DNA of 64,000 nucleotides from Micavibrio_A sp964423095 (GCA_964423095.1 CAYRDI010000001.1:1-64000), one strand, 5' to 3'. Shown: positions 25,017 to 34,406, counted from the stretch's first letter. Made by a program: numbers and translations. Notes: generated by a model from the letters alone, not told the origin.

Positions 25017-27260
25017 TCAGAATTTGTTGCTTTTCGGGAATCCGTTGGGCGGCAGCTTGCCCGCATCGGCGCGATTACCGACCCATTCCTTGGTATTGGA
25101 TACGATCGTTTCTCCCGTGCCATACTTGAAGGTCAGGCCTTCTTTCCAGTTGAAGGTTTTCAAATCTGAAATTCCCCCGTCTTTGTATTTTTGCAAAGCC
25201 ACGCCCTTCCCGCGCGCCATTTCGGGAATCTGTTCGAGCTTGAACACCAGCATCTTGCGGTTCTTGCCGATAATGGCGACATGATCGTGATTTTCACCGA
25301 CGATCCGTGCGAGCTTTGCTTCGCTCTTCCCGTCCAACCCCAGAACCTGTTTGCCTTTTTTCGTCTGGGCCAGCACATCATCCGTCTTGACGATAAAACC
25401 GCGGCCGCCATCTGTCGCCACCACCATCTTCGTAGCGGGACGATAAACATCCATTTCCACAATGTCGGCATCGTTGGGCAGATCCACCATCAAACGCAAC
25501 GGTTCCCCAAACCCGCGGCCCGGCGGCAGCTTATCCCCGCCGATGGTGTAAAACACGCCGTTCGATCCGAAGATCAGGATTTTATCGTTCGTCATGGATT
25601 CGAACACAAACCCTTCGCGGTCACCATCCTTGTATTTCAATTCCTTGCGGTCGATACCATGGCCCTTCATCGCGCGGATCCAGCCCTTGGAGGAACAGAT
25701 CACCGTGATTGGTTCTTTTTCGACGAGTGCTTCTTCGAGGTTTTCAATCGCGGTCGGCGTCGGCACCTTGCCCACCATCGTCCGGCGTTTCCCGAGCGGC
25801 GTAGATTTACCAAATATCGTTTGCAATCCGGCAATTTGTTTTTTGATCGCCGTCCATTGGCGTGCTTCGGATTTGATCAGCTTTTCCAGCTCATCCCGCT
25901 CTTTTTCCAACGCGTCATGCTCTTTGCGGATTTCGATTTCTTCGAGCTTCGCCAAAGACCGCAACCGGATGTTTAAAACCGCTTCGGCCTGAATATCAGT
26001 CAGCCCGAATTTTTTCATCAACGCGGGTTTGGGTTGATCGGAATTACGGATGATTTTAATGACTTCGTCGATGTTTAGATAGACGATCAGATACCCGGCC
26101 AGAACCTCCAGACGGTGCAGAACTTTTTCAAGGCGGTGTTGCGATCTGCGAACCAGCACTTCCTGTTGATGGTTGAGCCATGCCTGCAAGACATCTTTGA
26201 GCGGCATCACGCGCGGCACAAGCCCACCGTCCAGCACGTTCATGTTCATGGAGAACCGCGTTTCCAGATCGGAATTGCGGAACAACATTTCCATCAAAAG
26301 ATCGGCTTCGACATTGCGTGATTTCGGCACCAGAACGATGCGCACGTCTTCGGTCGATTCATCGCGCACATCATCGAGCAACGGGACTTTTTTGTTGGTG
26401 ATGAGTTCAGCGAGCCGTTCGATCAGTTTCGATTTTTGGACCTGATACGGAATTTCGGTTACGATGATCTGGTACGATCCCCCCTTCAGCTCTTCTTTTT
26501 CCCACCGTGCGCGAAGGCGGAACGCGCCTTTGCCAGTACGGTACGATTCGATCACGCTTTCCTTGGATTCCACCAGAATGCCGCCCGTCGGGAAATCCGG
26601 CCCCGGAATATATTTGACCAACTCCTTTTCTTCCACGGCATGGTCGAGCATGGCCAGCATTGCATCGCACAGCTCCGCCACGTTAAAGGGCGGGATATTG
26701 GTGGCCATACCGACCGCGATCCCCGATGACCCGTTGGCCAGCAAATTCGGAAACGCGCCGGGCAACACAATCGGCTCTTCTTCGGACCCGTCATAGGTGG
26801 GGCGGAAATCGACCGCGTTCTGGTCGATCCCTTCCAGCATCAACTGGGCCACCGCTGTCATGCGCGCTTCGGTGTAACGCATCGCTGCGGCGTTATCGCC
26901 ATCGATGTTCCCGAAATTGCCTTGGCCATCGACCAACGGGTAGCGCACGGAAAAATCCTGCGCCAGACGCACCATGGCATCGTAAACCGAAGAATCGCCG
27001 TGCGGGTGATATTTACCGATGACATCGCCCACAACCCGCGCGGATTTTTTCGGCGGCGTGTTGGGGTTGAGTTGCAATTGATACATCGCGAAAAGGACAC
27101 GGCGGTGAACGGGCTTCATCCCGTCCCGCACATCGGGCAGCGACCGCGACATAATCGTCGAGAGCGCATACGACAAATACCGCTCGGATAAGATCTTGCC
27201 GATCCCCTCATCAACGATTTTGGATTCAACCGTCTTCTTTGGTGTACTTTTCTTGGCCAT
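25017..27260 (-). CDS. parC: DNA topoisomerase IV subunit A
   Basis: A 747-residue type IIA topoisomerase subunit that decatenates replicated chromosomes with ParE. The breakage-reunion domain shows SLPDVRDGMKPVHRRVLFAM, GKYHPHGDSSVYDAMVRLAQ and the catalytic Tyr in AAMRYTEARM (about residue 129). The quinolone-determining positions are Ser and Asp (HPHGDSSVYD), a susceptible-type pattern. Length and a degenerate C-terminal pinwheel without a clear GyrA box support ParC over GyrA. ATG 27260 is used; a GTG 16 codons upstream is possible. Confidence 0.94.
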   Translation of the reverse strand: MAKKSTPKKTVESKIVDEGIGKILSERYLSYALSTIMSRSLPDVRDGMKPVHRRVLFAMYQLQLNPNTPPKKSARVVGDVIGKYHPHGDSSVYDAMVRLAQDFSVRYPLVDGQGNFGNIDGDNAAAMRYTEARMTAVAQLMLEGIDQNAVDFRPTYDGSEEEPIVLPGAFPNLLANGSSGIAVGMATNIPPFNVAELCDAMLAMLDHAVEEKELVKYIPGPDFPTGGILVESKESVIESYRTGKGAFRLRARWEKEELKGGSYQIIVTEIPYQVQKSKLIERLAELITNKKVPLLDDVRDESTEDVRIVLVPKSRNVEADLLMEMLFRNSDLETRFSMNMNVLDGGLVPRVMPLKDVLQAWLNHQQEVLVRRSQHRLEKVLHRLEVLAGYLIVYLNIDEVIKIIRNSDQPKPALMKKFGLTDIQAEAVLNIRLRSLAKLEEIEIRKEHDALEKERDELEKLIKSEARQWTAIKKQIAGLQTIFGKSTPLGKRRTMVGKVPTPTAIENLEEALVEKEPITVICSSKGWIRAMKGHGIDRKELKYKDGDREGFVFESMTNDKILIFGSNGVFYTIGGDKLPPGRGFGEPLRLMVDLPNDADIVEMDVYRPATKMVVATDGGRGFIVKTDDVLAQTKKGKQVLGLDGKSEAKLARIVGENHDHVAIIGKNRKMLVFKLEQIPEMARGKGVALQKYKDGGISDLKTFNWKEGLTFKYGTGETIVSNTKEWVGNRADAGKLPPNGFPKSNKF

Positions 27261-27325
27261 AACGCTTTCTATAGGCTCGCCCTCATTTTCGCAAGCCTCG
27301 CTGTTCACAAATACCGCGAATTTCG

Positions 27326-27354
27326 TTGCCTTCTGCGCTATATTTTGCTAGATT
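27326..27354 (+). promoter_or_regulatory. Candidate promoter of the small gene at 27393
   Basis: TTGCCT (27326-27331), 17-base spacer, TAGATT (27349-27354), in the parC-divergent spacer, with AGGGAG upstream of the ATG at 27393. Confidence 0.35.
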
Positions 27355-27392
27355 TACGACAATAATTAAGAAACTACCACAGGGAGAATAAA

Positions 27393-27665
27393 ATGTCTGA
27401 CAACACCACTTTGGCTGGTGTAGCGATTGCTATCGCATTCGCAGCCGCCATGAACAATCCACTTTGGCAAGACGTAGACGGAGCCACCGGAGCTCTTATT
27501 GATCAGGGATTAACCCCTGTTCATGTGGGCGGCTACAGTTGGTTCGGATGCGATGCCAAAGATCGGTACAAAACCGAATTCACAGCCGTAAACGTAAACG
27601 GCAAAGAAGTATCGGGCGTTGTTTGTTCTGGCTTTTTCAAAGGAAATACAATCCGCTATGACTGA
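27393..27665 (+). CDS. Small conserved hypothetical protein (phage-type small protein)
   Basis: A 90-residue protein. Residues 1-25 form a hydrophobic Ala/Ile-rich stretch (LAGVAIAIAFAAAM) that may be a membrane anchor. The C-terminal part YSWFGCDAKDRYKTEFTAVNVNGKEVSGVVCSGFFKGNTIRY resembles a short beta-rich domain with two Cys that I recall from small proteins of bacteria and their phages; no function is known to me. AGGGAG SD is good. Its stop overlaps the convergent recO end by ten bases. Confidence 0.65.
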   Translation: MSDNTTLAGVAIAIAFAAAMNNPLWQDVDGATGALIDQGLTPVHVGGYSWFGCDAKDRYKTEFTAVNVNGKEVSGVVCSGFFKGNTIRYD

Positions 27666-28387
27666 GCAACCTTCATAAAGCGTTGCTCGAACCGGAACCT
27701 TGCCTCCGGCATCCCCTTCGTATGATGGGCAAAAACGCGGTGTTCAAGGAAATGCGCGGTCATCTTCAGGCCCTTGGCGATTTCTTCGGGATCGTAGGGC
27801 CCGCCGTTGGGTTTCAAAAAAGCCGGTAGCTCCAAAAGCCTCTCTTTATAAGGTTCTGCGACTGCATAGCTTACCGCGCGACCGGATTTCGGCGATACAT
27901 AGGCCAGCGTTTGCGTATCCCCCCCGCCCGCGCAACGCGCCAGATCAAGCCCGTAGCCGAGCTCTTTCAGCAACGCGATTTCCCAATAAATATATGCCGC
28001 CGCCCAGATGTCCTGATCCATCATCCCCATCAGGGTATGAAACCCATGGAACAGGCCGGGATGCGCTTCACGTTCCGGCAAGGTCACATCACAGAGCGCG
28101 CACGCCGACATCAGCGCGCCAAGCCGCAGCGGATCTTGCAAAATGGCGAAATTGATTCCGCTTTCCTGTTCCAGCGTGAAATTGCCAAGCTGATCCGAAA
28201 CACGGCTTTTCCATTCGGCGGTCACGCGCGTGCCGGGTTCCATCATCGCGCGTTTTTTCGAACTTTGCGCACCATGCACAAATCCCGCATGCCGCCCATA
28301 CTGTTCGGTCAGCAACGATACAACCGCCCCGCTTTCGCCGTGCGGGCGAACGGAGAGCACATAGCCTTGATCGCGCCACTGTTCCAT
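27656..28387 (-). CDS. recO: DNA repair protein RecO
   Basis: A 243-residue RecFOR-pathway protein that helps load RecA on SSB-coated DNA. The N-terminal OB-fold begins MEQWRDQGYVLSVRPHGESGAVVSLLTEQYGRHAGFVHGAQSS, a clear RecO start; a C-terminal helical domain follows. A zinc-binding Cys set is not evident. ATG 28387 is chosen because the 26 residues upstream do not match the family. It is head to head with the aspartate dehydrogenase gene with no spacer. Confidence 0.9.
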   Translation of the reverse strand: MEQWRDQGYVLSVRPHGESGAVVSLLTEQYGRHAGFVHGAQSSKKRAMMEPGTRVTAEWKSRVSDQLGNFTLEQESGINFAILQDPLRLGALMSACALCDVTLPEREAHPGLFHGFHTLMGMMDQDIWAAAYIYWEIALLKELGYGLDLARCAGGGDTQTLAYVSPKSGRAVSYAVAEPYKERLLELPAFLKPNGGPYDPEEIAKGLKMTAHFLEHRVFAHHTKGMPEARFRFEQRFMKVAQS

Positions 28388-28403
28388 GGAATATGTGTAC
28401 CCC

Positions 28404-29189
28404 ATGAACGATGATATTGAAAAGGTCGGCGTGGCCGGCGTCGGCGCACTGGGCGGAATTGTCACGAAAGCGTTGATCGAAGGCGTAGAAGGTTACACGC
28501 TGGAGGCGGTCAGCAATCTGACGCCTGTGGACATACCTGTGGATAACATATCCTTCGCCGATCTGGCCGAACGCTGCGATGTGGTGGTCGAATGCCTGCC
28601 ACCCGCCGCTGTGCCGGAGCTCGCCCGCGAAGTTTTGTCCCGTGGTAAAACGCTGGTCATGATTTCTTCGTGTGCGCTGGTCCTGTACCCCGGGATTGCC
28701 GAGCTGGCAAAAAAACATAGCGGGCGCATTCTGGTTCCATCCGGCGCATTGGCGGGTCTCGATGGCGTTTTCGCCATGACGCAAAACCAGATAACGGAAT
28801 CAAAGATTATTTCAATGAAACCGCCAAAAGGATTTAAGAACGCGCCTTATCTTATTGAAAAAAATATAAATCTTGATGGAATCCAAAATCGGATCATGAT
28901 CTTCTCCGGCAACGTGTTCGAGGCGGCAAAAGCCTTCCCCGCCAACGTGAATGTGGCGGCCTCCCTTGCTTTGGCGGGTATCGGCCCCAAAAAGACGCTT
29001 GTCGAGGTCTGGGCCGATCCTGACGCAAAAGGCAACACGCACGAGATTATTGTAAGTGGAAGCGGAAGCACTATACGCGCCAAGATCGAAAACGTGCCCG
29101 ACCCGTCCAACCCCAAAAGCTCCATGCAGGCGGGCTACAGCATCATTGCCGCCCTGAAAAAACGGAAACAAAAACTAACGATTGTCTAA
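28404..29189 (+). CDS. nadX: Aspartate dehydrogenase NadX-like
   Basis: A 261-residue NAD(P)-dependent enzyme that oxidises L-aspartate, an alternative to NadB for NAD synthesis. The Rossmann motif VGVAGVGALGGIV opens the protein; the C-terminal domain has FPANVNVAASLALAGIGPKKTLVEVWADPDAKGNTHEI and NVPDPSNPKSS, typical of the family. ATG 28404 (MNDDIEK) is used; ATG 28386, overlapping the recO start codon, is an alternative and neither has a strong SD. No nadA/nadC neighbours are seen, so the physiological role is inferred. Confidence 0.85.
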   Translation: MNDDIEKVGVAGVGALGGIVTKALIEGVEGYTLEAVSNLTPVDIPVDNISFADLAERCDVVVECLPPAAVPELAREVLSRGKTLVMISSCALVLYPGIAELAKKHSGRILVPSGALAGLDGVFAMTQNQITESKIISMKPPKGFKNAPYLIEKNINLDGIQNRIMIFSGNVFEAAKAFPANVNVAASLALAGIGPKKTLVEVWADPDAKGNTHEIIVSGSGSTIRAKIENVPDPSNPKSSMQAGYSIIAALKKRKQKLTIV

Positions 29190-29197
29190 GAGGTTCT

Positions 29198-29767
29198 ATG
29201 CTCCCCCAAATTCCCTTTTACATCATCCGTCACGGCGAAAGCATCGCCAATGTCGAACAATATGCCAGTGGCCATGTGGACGTTCCTTTGACGCAAAAAG
29301 GGATTGAGCAGGCTTACGAGGCACAGAAAATCGTCGATGCGCTGGAGGTGAAGCCAACCGTCATCATCCATTCCCACCTGCAACGCGCGCGGAACACCGC
29401 CAGAATCCTCAACGAACATTTGGGGCTAGGCATGGTCGAAGACCCGCTGATCGCCGAACAACATTATGGTGATTGGGAAGGCCAGCCGTGGGAACTAACC
29501 CGCCAACCAACACGGGATGGCGTTGATCCACCGAACGGCGAAACCCACGCCGCGTTTCACGAGCGGGTCAAAATGGCCATAACCAAATTTGTCACGGCGC
29601 ACCCGTCACCTGTGATGATCGTGTGCCACGGCGGCGTTTTTCGTGCGATCGGCGCGCTCTACAATCACAAGATTTTCGGCATTGAAAATTGCAGCCTTCA
29701 CCATTTTGAACCGTTAACGGACATCGTGGGTGAAACATTCCCATGGAAAATGAAGAAATTCGGCTAA
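29198..29767 (+). CDS. Histidine phosphatase family protein
   Basis: A 189-residue phosphoglycerate-mutase-like phosphatase. The RHG motif FYIIRHGESIANVEQ holds the phospho-accepting His, a second Arg/Glu set is in SHLQRARNTARIL and EQHYGDWEG, and the second His is in IVCHGGVFRAIG. It begins eight bases after the aspartate dehydrogenase stop and is probably co-transcribed. Substrate cannot be told from sequence. Confidence 0.88.
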   Translation: MLPQIPFYIIRHGESIANVEQYASGHVDVPLTQKGIEQAYEAQKIVDALEVKPTVIIHSHLQRARNTARILNEHLGLGMVEDPLIAEQHYGDWEGQPWELTRQPTRDGVDPPNGETHAAFHERVKMAITKFVTAHPSPVMIVCHGGVFRAIGALYNHKIFGIENCSLHHFEPLTDIVGETFPWKMKKFG

Positions 29768-29771
29768 AGAA

Positions 29772-30512
29772 TCAGGGTGTTTGCGCGACGACAGAACGAA
29801 ACGCGCGTCCGCCCTCTTCTTTGGCCATCCCGAGATTCCTATCCAGAAATTCGGGATCGAATTTTGTCATATCACGCCCCGCGAATTCGGCCGATCCTTC
29901 CGTGATGACACCATTCAGGGCCACACGGGGCAAGGCCGTGGCCGAAACCGAATAAGCACTGCCATCAAATACGGTGGATAAACGGATGCCAAACTGATCG
30001 CTGACCGGCACATCCGACGAAACCTTGGCAGCTTGATCCCCGATAGCTTCGACCATTTTGATGTTGTTCTGGACGATCCCTTCGGAGGAATCCTGCGCCA
30101 AAGGAGCGCCCGCCGCCCATTCGACTTTGGTGGCCTGCTGATAAAATTCCTTGTAATGGGTATTTTTACGGTAATCACCTTCCCAGGCCCCGCTGCCTGC
30201 CAAAGATGTTTCAATCTGTGGCTTTCCGTCCACACCGATGCGAATGTCTTGTATTTGCCTGTAGTCTATTTGCGCCAGCGCACTGGATGCATCCAAGGTG
30301 CACTGAACCGATTCCGTTTTCACTTCACAGGCAAGGCGGCCCGACGTCTGCGTGGCCTCGTTCCAGAAAAACCGGGGCCCGCCGATGGGTAAACCCAGAG
30401 CTTCGGCAAGACTGGCACCATCGGCAGGCGCGGCCTCCGTCGCCGACACATTCGTCAACATCGAAGCACCGGTTAACAGACCACCGACAACTGTATTTTT
30501 AAACGCATTCAT
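29772..30512 (-). CDS. Exported hypothetical protein
   Basis: A 246-residue protein with a signal peptide (MNAFKNTVVGGLLTGASMLTN, cleavage near SATEA around residue 26). The mature part has two Cys in LACEVKTESVQCTLD (possible disulfide) and beta-rich segments; the C-terminus is helical (FLDRNLGMAKEEGGRAF). No family recognised. It is tail to tail with the histidine phosphatase, four bases apart, and divergently placed from nothing else; probable periplasmic protein of unknown role. Confidence 0.65.
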   Translation of the reverse strand: MNAFKNTVVGGLLTGASMLTNVSATEAAPADGASLAEALGLPIGGPRFFWNEATQTSGRLACEVKTESVQCTLDASSALAQIDYRQIQDIRIGVDGKPQIETSLAGSGAWEGDYRKNTHYKEFYQQATKVEWAAGAPLAQDSSEGIVQNNIKMVEAIGDQAAKVSSDVPVSDQFGIRLSTVFDGSAYSVSATALPRVALNGVITEGSAEFAGRDMTKFDPEFLDRNLGMAKEEGGRAFRSVVAQTP

Positions 30513-30547
30513 GACAGGAAAATACTATATGTAAATCATTAATTTTG

Positions 30548-31360
30548 TCAAATCAATGCCCGAAAGACCGCCAAGGCCTGTGCCGTTTCCGCCACATCAT
30601 GAACCCGAAAGGCCCGCACCCCCTGTTGCCACCCCGCCAGAACGGTCGCCAGAGATCCCGGCAACCTGTCCTGCGCCCCCGTACCGGGGCAAAGGGATTC
30701 AATGAATCGCTTCCGGGAGGCCCCCAAAAGAACCGGAATACCGGGATCAGCTATTTTATCAAGGTTTTTCAACAAATTAATATTGTGATCGAGAGTCTTT
30801 CCGAACCCTATTCCGGGGTCAACAACCATTTGTTTCCGGTTCACCCCCGCCGCCGCGCATGCGGCAACCCTATCCCTTAAATAAGATGAAACCTCGGCAA
30901 CCACATCTCCATAAATGGGCACCTCCTGCATCGTTTGAGGCTCCCCCTTCATATGCATCAAGCAGACATAAACACCGCTTTCCGCCACCACGGACAGGCT
31001 TTCAGGATCATGGGTCAGGGCGGTAACATCGTTCACCATACCCGCCCCCGCCGCGATCGCCGCCCGCATGGTGGCCGCATGGCGCGTATCAATGGAAATC
31101 ATCGCGCCGCAGCCTTTCAGCCCCTCGATCACCGGAACCACGCGGGCGATTTCTTCTGCGCTGGAAACCGGGGACGCGCCGGGCCGCGTCGATTCCCCGC
31201 CAATGTCCAAAATGGCGGCCCCTTCGGCCACCAGTTTTTTTCCATGCGCGATGGCCTTTTGCGGGTCAAAGAACTGCCCGCCATCCGAAAAACTGTCCGG
31301 CGTGACATTCACGATTCCCATCAAAACGGGAGCCGGCCCGCCAAAATCAATGGCCGTCAT
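30548..31360 (-). CDS. folP: Dihydropteroate synthase
   Basis: A 270-residue TIM-barrel enzyme joining pABA to dihydropterin pyrophosphate, the sulfonamide target. Signature segments: LMGIVNVTPDSFSDGGQF, ILDIGGESTRPGASPVSS, MISIDTRHAATMRAAI, MVNDVTAL and VDPGIGFGKTLDHNINLL. It overlaps folK by 14 bases, so translation is coupled. No folB is next to them. Confidence 0.96.
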   Translation of the reverse strand: MTAIDFGGPAPVLMGIVNVTPDSFSDGGQFFDPQKAIAHGKKLVAEGAAILDIGGESTRPGASPVSSAEEIARVVPVIEGLKGCGAMISIDTRHAATMRAAIAAGAGMVNDVTALTHDPESLSVVAESGVYVCLMHMKGEPQTMQEVPIYGDVVAEVSSYLRDRVAACAAAGVNRKQMVVDPGIGFGKTLDHNINLLKNLDKIADPGIPVLLGASRKRFIESLCPGTGAQDRLPGSLATVLAGWQQGVRAFRVHDVAETAQALAVFRALI

Positions 31361-31862
31361 CCCAGCCGCCTTCCACGGGTTCCGCCTGCTGGTCTTTTGG
31401 AATTGCGGCGATCAGTGTCTCCAGCGTCTTGCCCGTCTGCGGATGGGTCCAATCGTCCAGAACATCCGCCATAGGCATCAAAACGAAGGCACGTTCGTGC
31501 ATCCGCGGGTGCGGCAGGATCAGTTCAGGATCCAGTGCGACAACCCAATCGTCATAGGCGATGAGGTCAAGATCGAGCAGCCGCGGTGCATTCTTCACCG
31601 TGCGGACACGCCCGAATTCGGATTCGATCTCCAACAAGGACAACATCAGTTCATGGGGGGATTGCGCCGTTTCAACCACCGCCACGGCATTATGGTACCA
31701 CGGTTGTCCTTCGACAAACGGCACGGGCGCGGTTTTCCAGACGCGCGAAACCTGCACCGGCCAGACACCTTTTTGCGCCATGGCTTTCAAGGCCGCGTAC
31801 AATGTCTGTGCAGGTGTGCCGTAACGACTGGGAAGATTGGCACCGAGCGCGACGATAATCAT
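31347..31862 (-). CDS. folK: 2-amino-4-hydroxy-6-hydroxymethyldihydropteridine pyrophosphokinase
   Basis: A 171-residue kinase that pyrophosphorylates the pterin before folP. Segments: IVALGANLPSRYGTPAQTL, WYHNAVAVVET, LLEIESEFGRVRTVKNAPRLLDLDLIAYDD (metal-binding Asp pair) and LPHPRMHERAFVLMPMAD. GGGGG lies four bases before the ATG. It follows an intrinsic terminator and starts the folK-folP unit. Confidence 0.95.
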   Translation of the reverse strand: MIIVALGANLPSRYGTPAQTLYAALKAMAQKGVWPVQVSRVWKTAPVPFVEGQPWYHNAVAVVETAQSPHELMLSLLEIESEFGRVRTVKNAPRLLDLDLIAYDDWVVALDPELILPHPRMHERAFVLMPMADVLDDWTHPQTGKTLETLIAAIPKDQQAEPVEGGWDDGH

Positions 31863-31869
31863 AAAACCC

Positions 31870-31908
31870 CCAAAAGCAAAGAAAGCCCGTGATCATACCA
31901 CAGGCTTT
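31870..31908 (-). terminator. Intrinsic terminator after the DUF882 gene
   Basis: AAAGCCTGTG/CACGGGCTTT (31908-31899 with 31891-31882, one T-G pair) followed on the minus strand by CTTTGCTTTT. It separates the DUF882 gene from folK. Confidence 0.75.
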
Positions 31909-31934
31909 TCTTATATAGGTTTTTCAAAAAAATT

Positions 31935-32528
31935 CTACCAGTGACGGACGTCCCCGGAATCCATATGGACGAAATCGCTCTTCGGATAATACCCGACACC
32001 GCCAGCCCTTAACGATAGGGCGATTTTCTGGATACCCTTGGTCGAATACCCCGGCAGACGAAGATCGATGGCCTGCCCCGTCATGTGAAGGGAATTTTTG
32101 GCCACGCCTTCGGAATGGGAACGCAGGGACGAATTCGTTTTCGGGCAACGGTAACCGGAGAGAATTTCATAAGGTTCCGTTTGTTGCGTCATCTGGTGAA
32201 CGGTGTAGATGATGTCGAGTACGCGCGGGTCGATCGGAAACAATTCATTCGATCTGAAATCACGCAAGACGATATTGATCTGGTCGAACGCATCGGGAAG
32301 ATATTTATCCCCCACACGGTACACACCGGTAAAGGTTTCGTCCGTATGCGTGTTCCGAAAAGAAATCTTACGCGCGCCGTCAAGCTGCGTCCCGCCGCCA
32401 AAAATAGCGGCGGAGGCTTTGAGCGGAACTGACGATGCGGCAACCGCACCGGCGGCGAGCGCACCGAATCCTAAAAACTTGCGACGGGAAACAATAAGGG
32501 CGGAGCCGCCTTTGGCCTGGGAAGTCAT
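31935..32528 (-). CDS. Tat-exported DUF882 (peptidase M15-like) protein
   Basis: A 197-residue protein with a twin-arginine signal (SRRKFLGFGALAAGAVAASS). The mature domain matches the DUF882/M15-type fold: LSGYRCPKTNSSLRSHSEGVAKNSLHMTGQAIDLRLPG and SDFVHMDSGDVRHW, with His/Asp residues placed as zinc ligands of D,D-carboxypeptidase-like enzymes. Likely acts on peptidoglycan in the periplasm. ATG 32528 follows AGAGG by four bases; upstream in-frame residues are rejected. It lies 139 bases downstream of an L,D-transpeptidase gene on the same strand. Confidence 0.9.
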   Translation of the reverse strand: MTSQAKGGSALIVSRRKFLGFGALAAGAVAASSVPLKASAAIFGGGTQLDGARKISFRNTHTDETFTGVYRVGDKYLPDAFDQINIVLRDFRSNELFPIDPRVLDIIYTVHQMTQQTEPYEILSGYRCPKTNSSLRSHSEGVAKNSLHMTGQAIDLRLPGYSTKGIQKIALSLRAGGVGYYPKSDFVHMDSGDVRHW

Positions 32529-32667
32529 GGAACCTCTTTGGTTGTTGACGCGAAGGAGAATGTCCTTCGTAAAGATGTGCTTTTTAGCAAAAGATACGCG
32601 CCTGTCAAAGGGCGAAGCGCATGATTCCACTATACCAAAAACGCTTCTTTTTCACAACGCCTTCATA

Positions 32668-34302
32668 TCACAGTGAAATTTGTGAAATTTCAGCCCCTTG
32701 GGGGATGTGGACAGCTCCGGATTTCTTAAGAATTTTTGCCAGCTCCGCATCCTGTCCGTACACATCGCGCCCGAAAATCAACTGCCCTTCGGAATCAAGC
32801 CAGATGGTTTGATACGTGATGTAAACGGGAATCTTTTCTTCCGTAGAAACGTCACGCATGCGCCCCGAATCGATCATTTTCTGCATCCCGTTCCACGTCC
32901 AGCCCTGATTTTTTTTCAAAATAAAGTCCGCGAGCTTTTCCGGTTGCGATACGCGAATGCAACCGGAACTCAATGTCCGGTCATCCGCATCGAACATTTC
33001 CCGGTGGTTGGTATCGTGCAAGTATATGTTATAGGGGTTTTCCATGATCACCCGCACCTTGCCGAGCGGATTGTCATCCCCCGGTGCCTGCACCATGCGT
33101 ACATTCGCAAGCCCTTTGGGTGTCACGGTACTCCAATCCACGGTTGCCGGATCAACCTCCCGGCCCTGATACATCAGGCGAATGCCTTTTCGGGTCAGAA
33201 CGGTTGGGTCCTGTTGAAGGGCGGGAAGAAAATCCACATTCTTGATGGTCGGCGGCACCGTCCAGTTCGGGTTGAACCGAACGCCGCTGATTTCCGTTTT
33301 GAAACTATAGGTCGGGCGCGCCGTCTTCCCGACGATCACGGGCATTTCCAAAACCACATCGCCCTTTTCCACGGCCCAAAGGCTGGCCGATGGAATATTG
33401 ACCAGAACATACCGGTCCGGATGATCCTGTCCGATCCAGCGCAAGCGTTCCATATTCGCCAAAATCTGGAAGATACGCGTTTCCGGCCCGCGGTTGATGG
33501 CCTGCACCGTTTCCGCGCGAAGAATGCCATCTGCTTTTTGCCCGTAACGGCGTTGTAATTTGATAACGTCCGCCGCCAGAGTATCGTCGTAAAGGGTCGA
33601 GGCGGAGTCTTCCTGACCAAAATAGGTGCGCAAGGCCGGAACGACTTTGTCTTTTTGTCCGGGTTTCAGGGTACGGATTATTTTGATCGGCTCCTTGGGA
33701 ACCCCGGCTTCCTGCACGGTTTCGATCAGTGCCTTGCGAAGCGCATGATAGAGCTTTCCCGTGGGCGCCAATTCCTGAAGCACCTTGACCGGATTTTGCG
33801 CATCGCCCGTTTCGGACAAAATCTGCGCGGGCTCCATCGGCTCCCGCCAGTATTTATAGGAACGCTCATCCGCCCTGCGGATACCGCGCATCCCCGTTAA
33901 ATCCCGCACATAACGGATCACGGCATCCGACATCAGAATATCGAAATCCCGCCTGTTTTCTTCGTTCAGCTCGGCGCGCAAGGCATGAAGCCGTTCAACA
34001 TGATAGTTTTCGGGATTGAGCCCGTGACTCCAACTTTCATCCAGAATTTTCAGAACGCCATCCGCGCGCGGCTGGAACGATGCATAACCACGAAGCCACA
34101 GAGGCCGCATATCCCGCCCCTGATAAAAAGATTCCAGCCAGTCCGCGTCATAGAACTTCTCCTCCGCCAGATGGGCGGAACGAAAGGCCTGCGCCTGTGA
34201 TGCCGCCGGAAAGGACCACGCCAGAAAAACGTACCCGCCCAAGGCCGCCATCATCAAAAGCAGCAAGGATCGACGAAGTGTTTTTTTGGTCGTAAAAGTC
34301 AT
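32668..34302 (-). CDS. L,D-transpeptidase (YkuD family, YcbB-like)
   Basis: A 544-residue periplasmic enzyme with an N-terminal membrane/signal segment (LLLLMMAALGGYVFLAW). The layout fits YcbB/LdtD: helical scaffold (about 50-235), a peptidoglycan-binding repeat (DVIKLQRRYGQKADGILRAETVQAINR) and the YkuD catalytic domain, whose motif HDTNHREMFDADDRTLSSGCIRVSQPEKL contains the active Cys. It makes 3-3 cross-links in peptidoglycan. Its neighbour is a DUF882 protein, a common pairing, and an LdtR-like regulator gene is 12 kb away. Confidence 0.93.
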   Translation of the reverse strand: MTFTTKKTLRRSLLLLMMAALGGYVFLAWSFPAASQAQAFRSAHLAEEKFYDADWLESFYQGRDMRPLWLRGYASFQPRADGVLKILDESWSHGLNPENYHVERLHALRAELNEENRRDFDILMSDAVIRYVRDLTGMRGIRRADERSYKYWREPMEPAQILSETGDAQNPVKVLQELAPTGKLYHALRKALIETVQEAGVPKEPIKIIRTLKPGQKDKVVPALRTYFGQEDSASTLYDDTLAADVIKLQRRYGQKADGILRAETVQAINRGPETRIFQILANMERLRWIGQDHPDRYVLVNIPSASLWAVEKGDVVLEMPVIVGKTARPTYSFKTEISGVRFNPNWTVPPTIKNVDFLPALQQDPTVLTRKGIRLMYQGREVDPATVDWSTVTPKGLANVRMVQAPGDDNPLGKVRVIMENPYNIYLHDTNHREMFDADDRTLSSGCIRVSQPEKLADFILKKNQGWTWNGMQKMIDSGRMRDVSTEEKIPVYITYQTIWLDSEGQLIFGRDVYGQDAELAKILKKSGAVHIPQGAEISQISL

Positions 34303-34406
34303 GGCAGGTGAACGAACTGAATAAAAAGGCCTTTAGGCATTCTCACCCACAATCGTTAATCAAAAGTTTATAAACGTCCAGCGGCAAATACGATCCACAG
34401 CACCAC

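Noticed and set aside
27393..30512. Prophage remnant suggested by the small phage-like protein and orphan genes
   Set aside because: No integrase, structural phage genes or attachment repeats are seen; neighbours are recO, nadX and fol genes.
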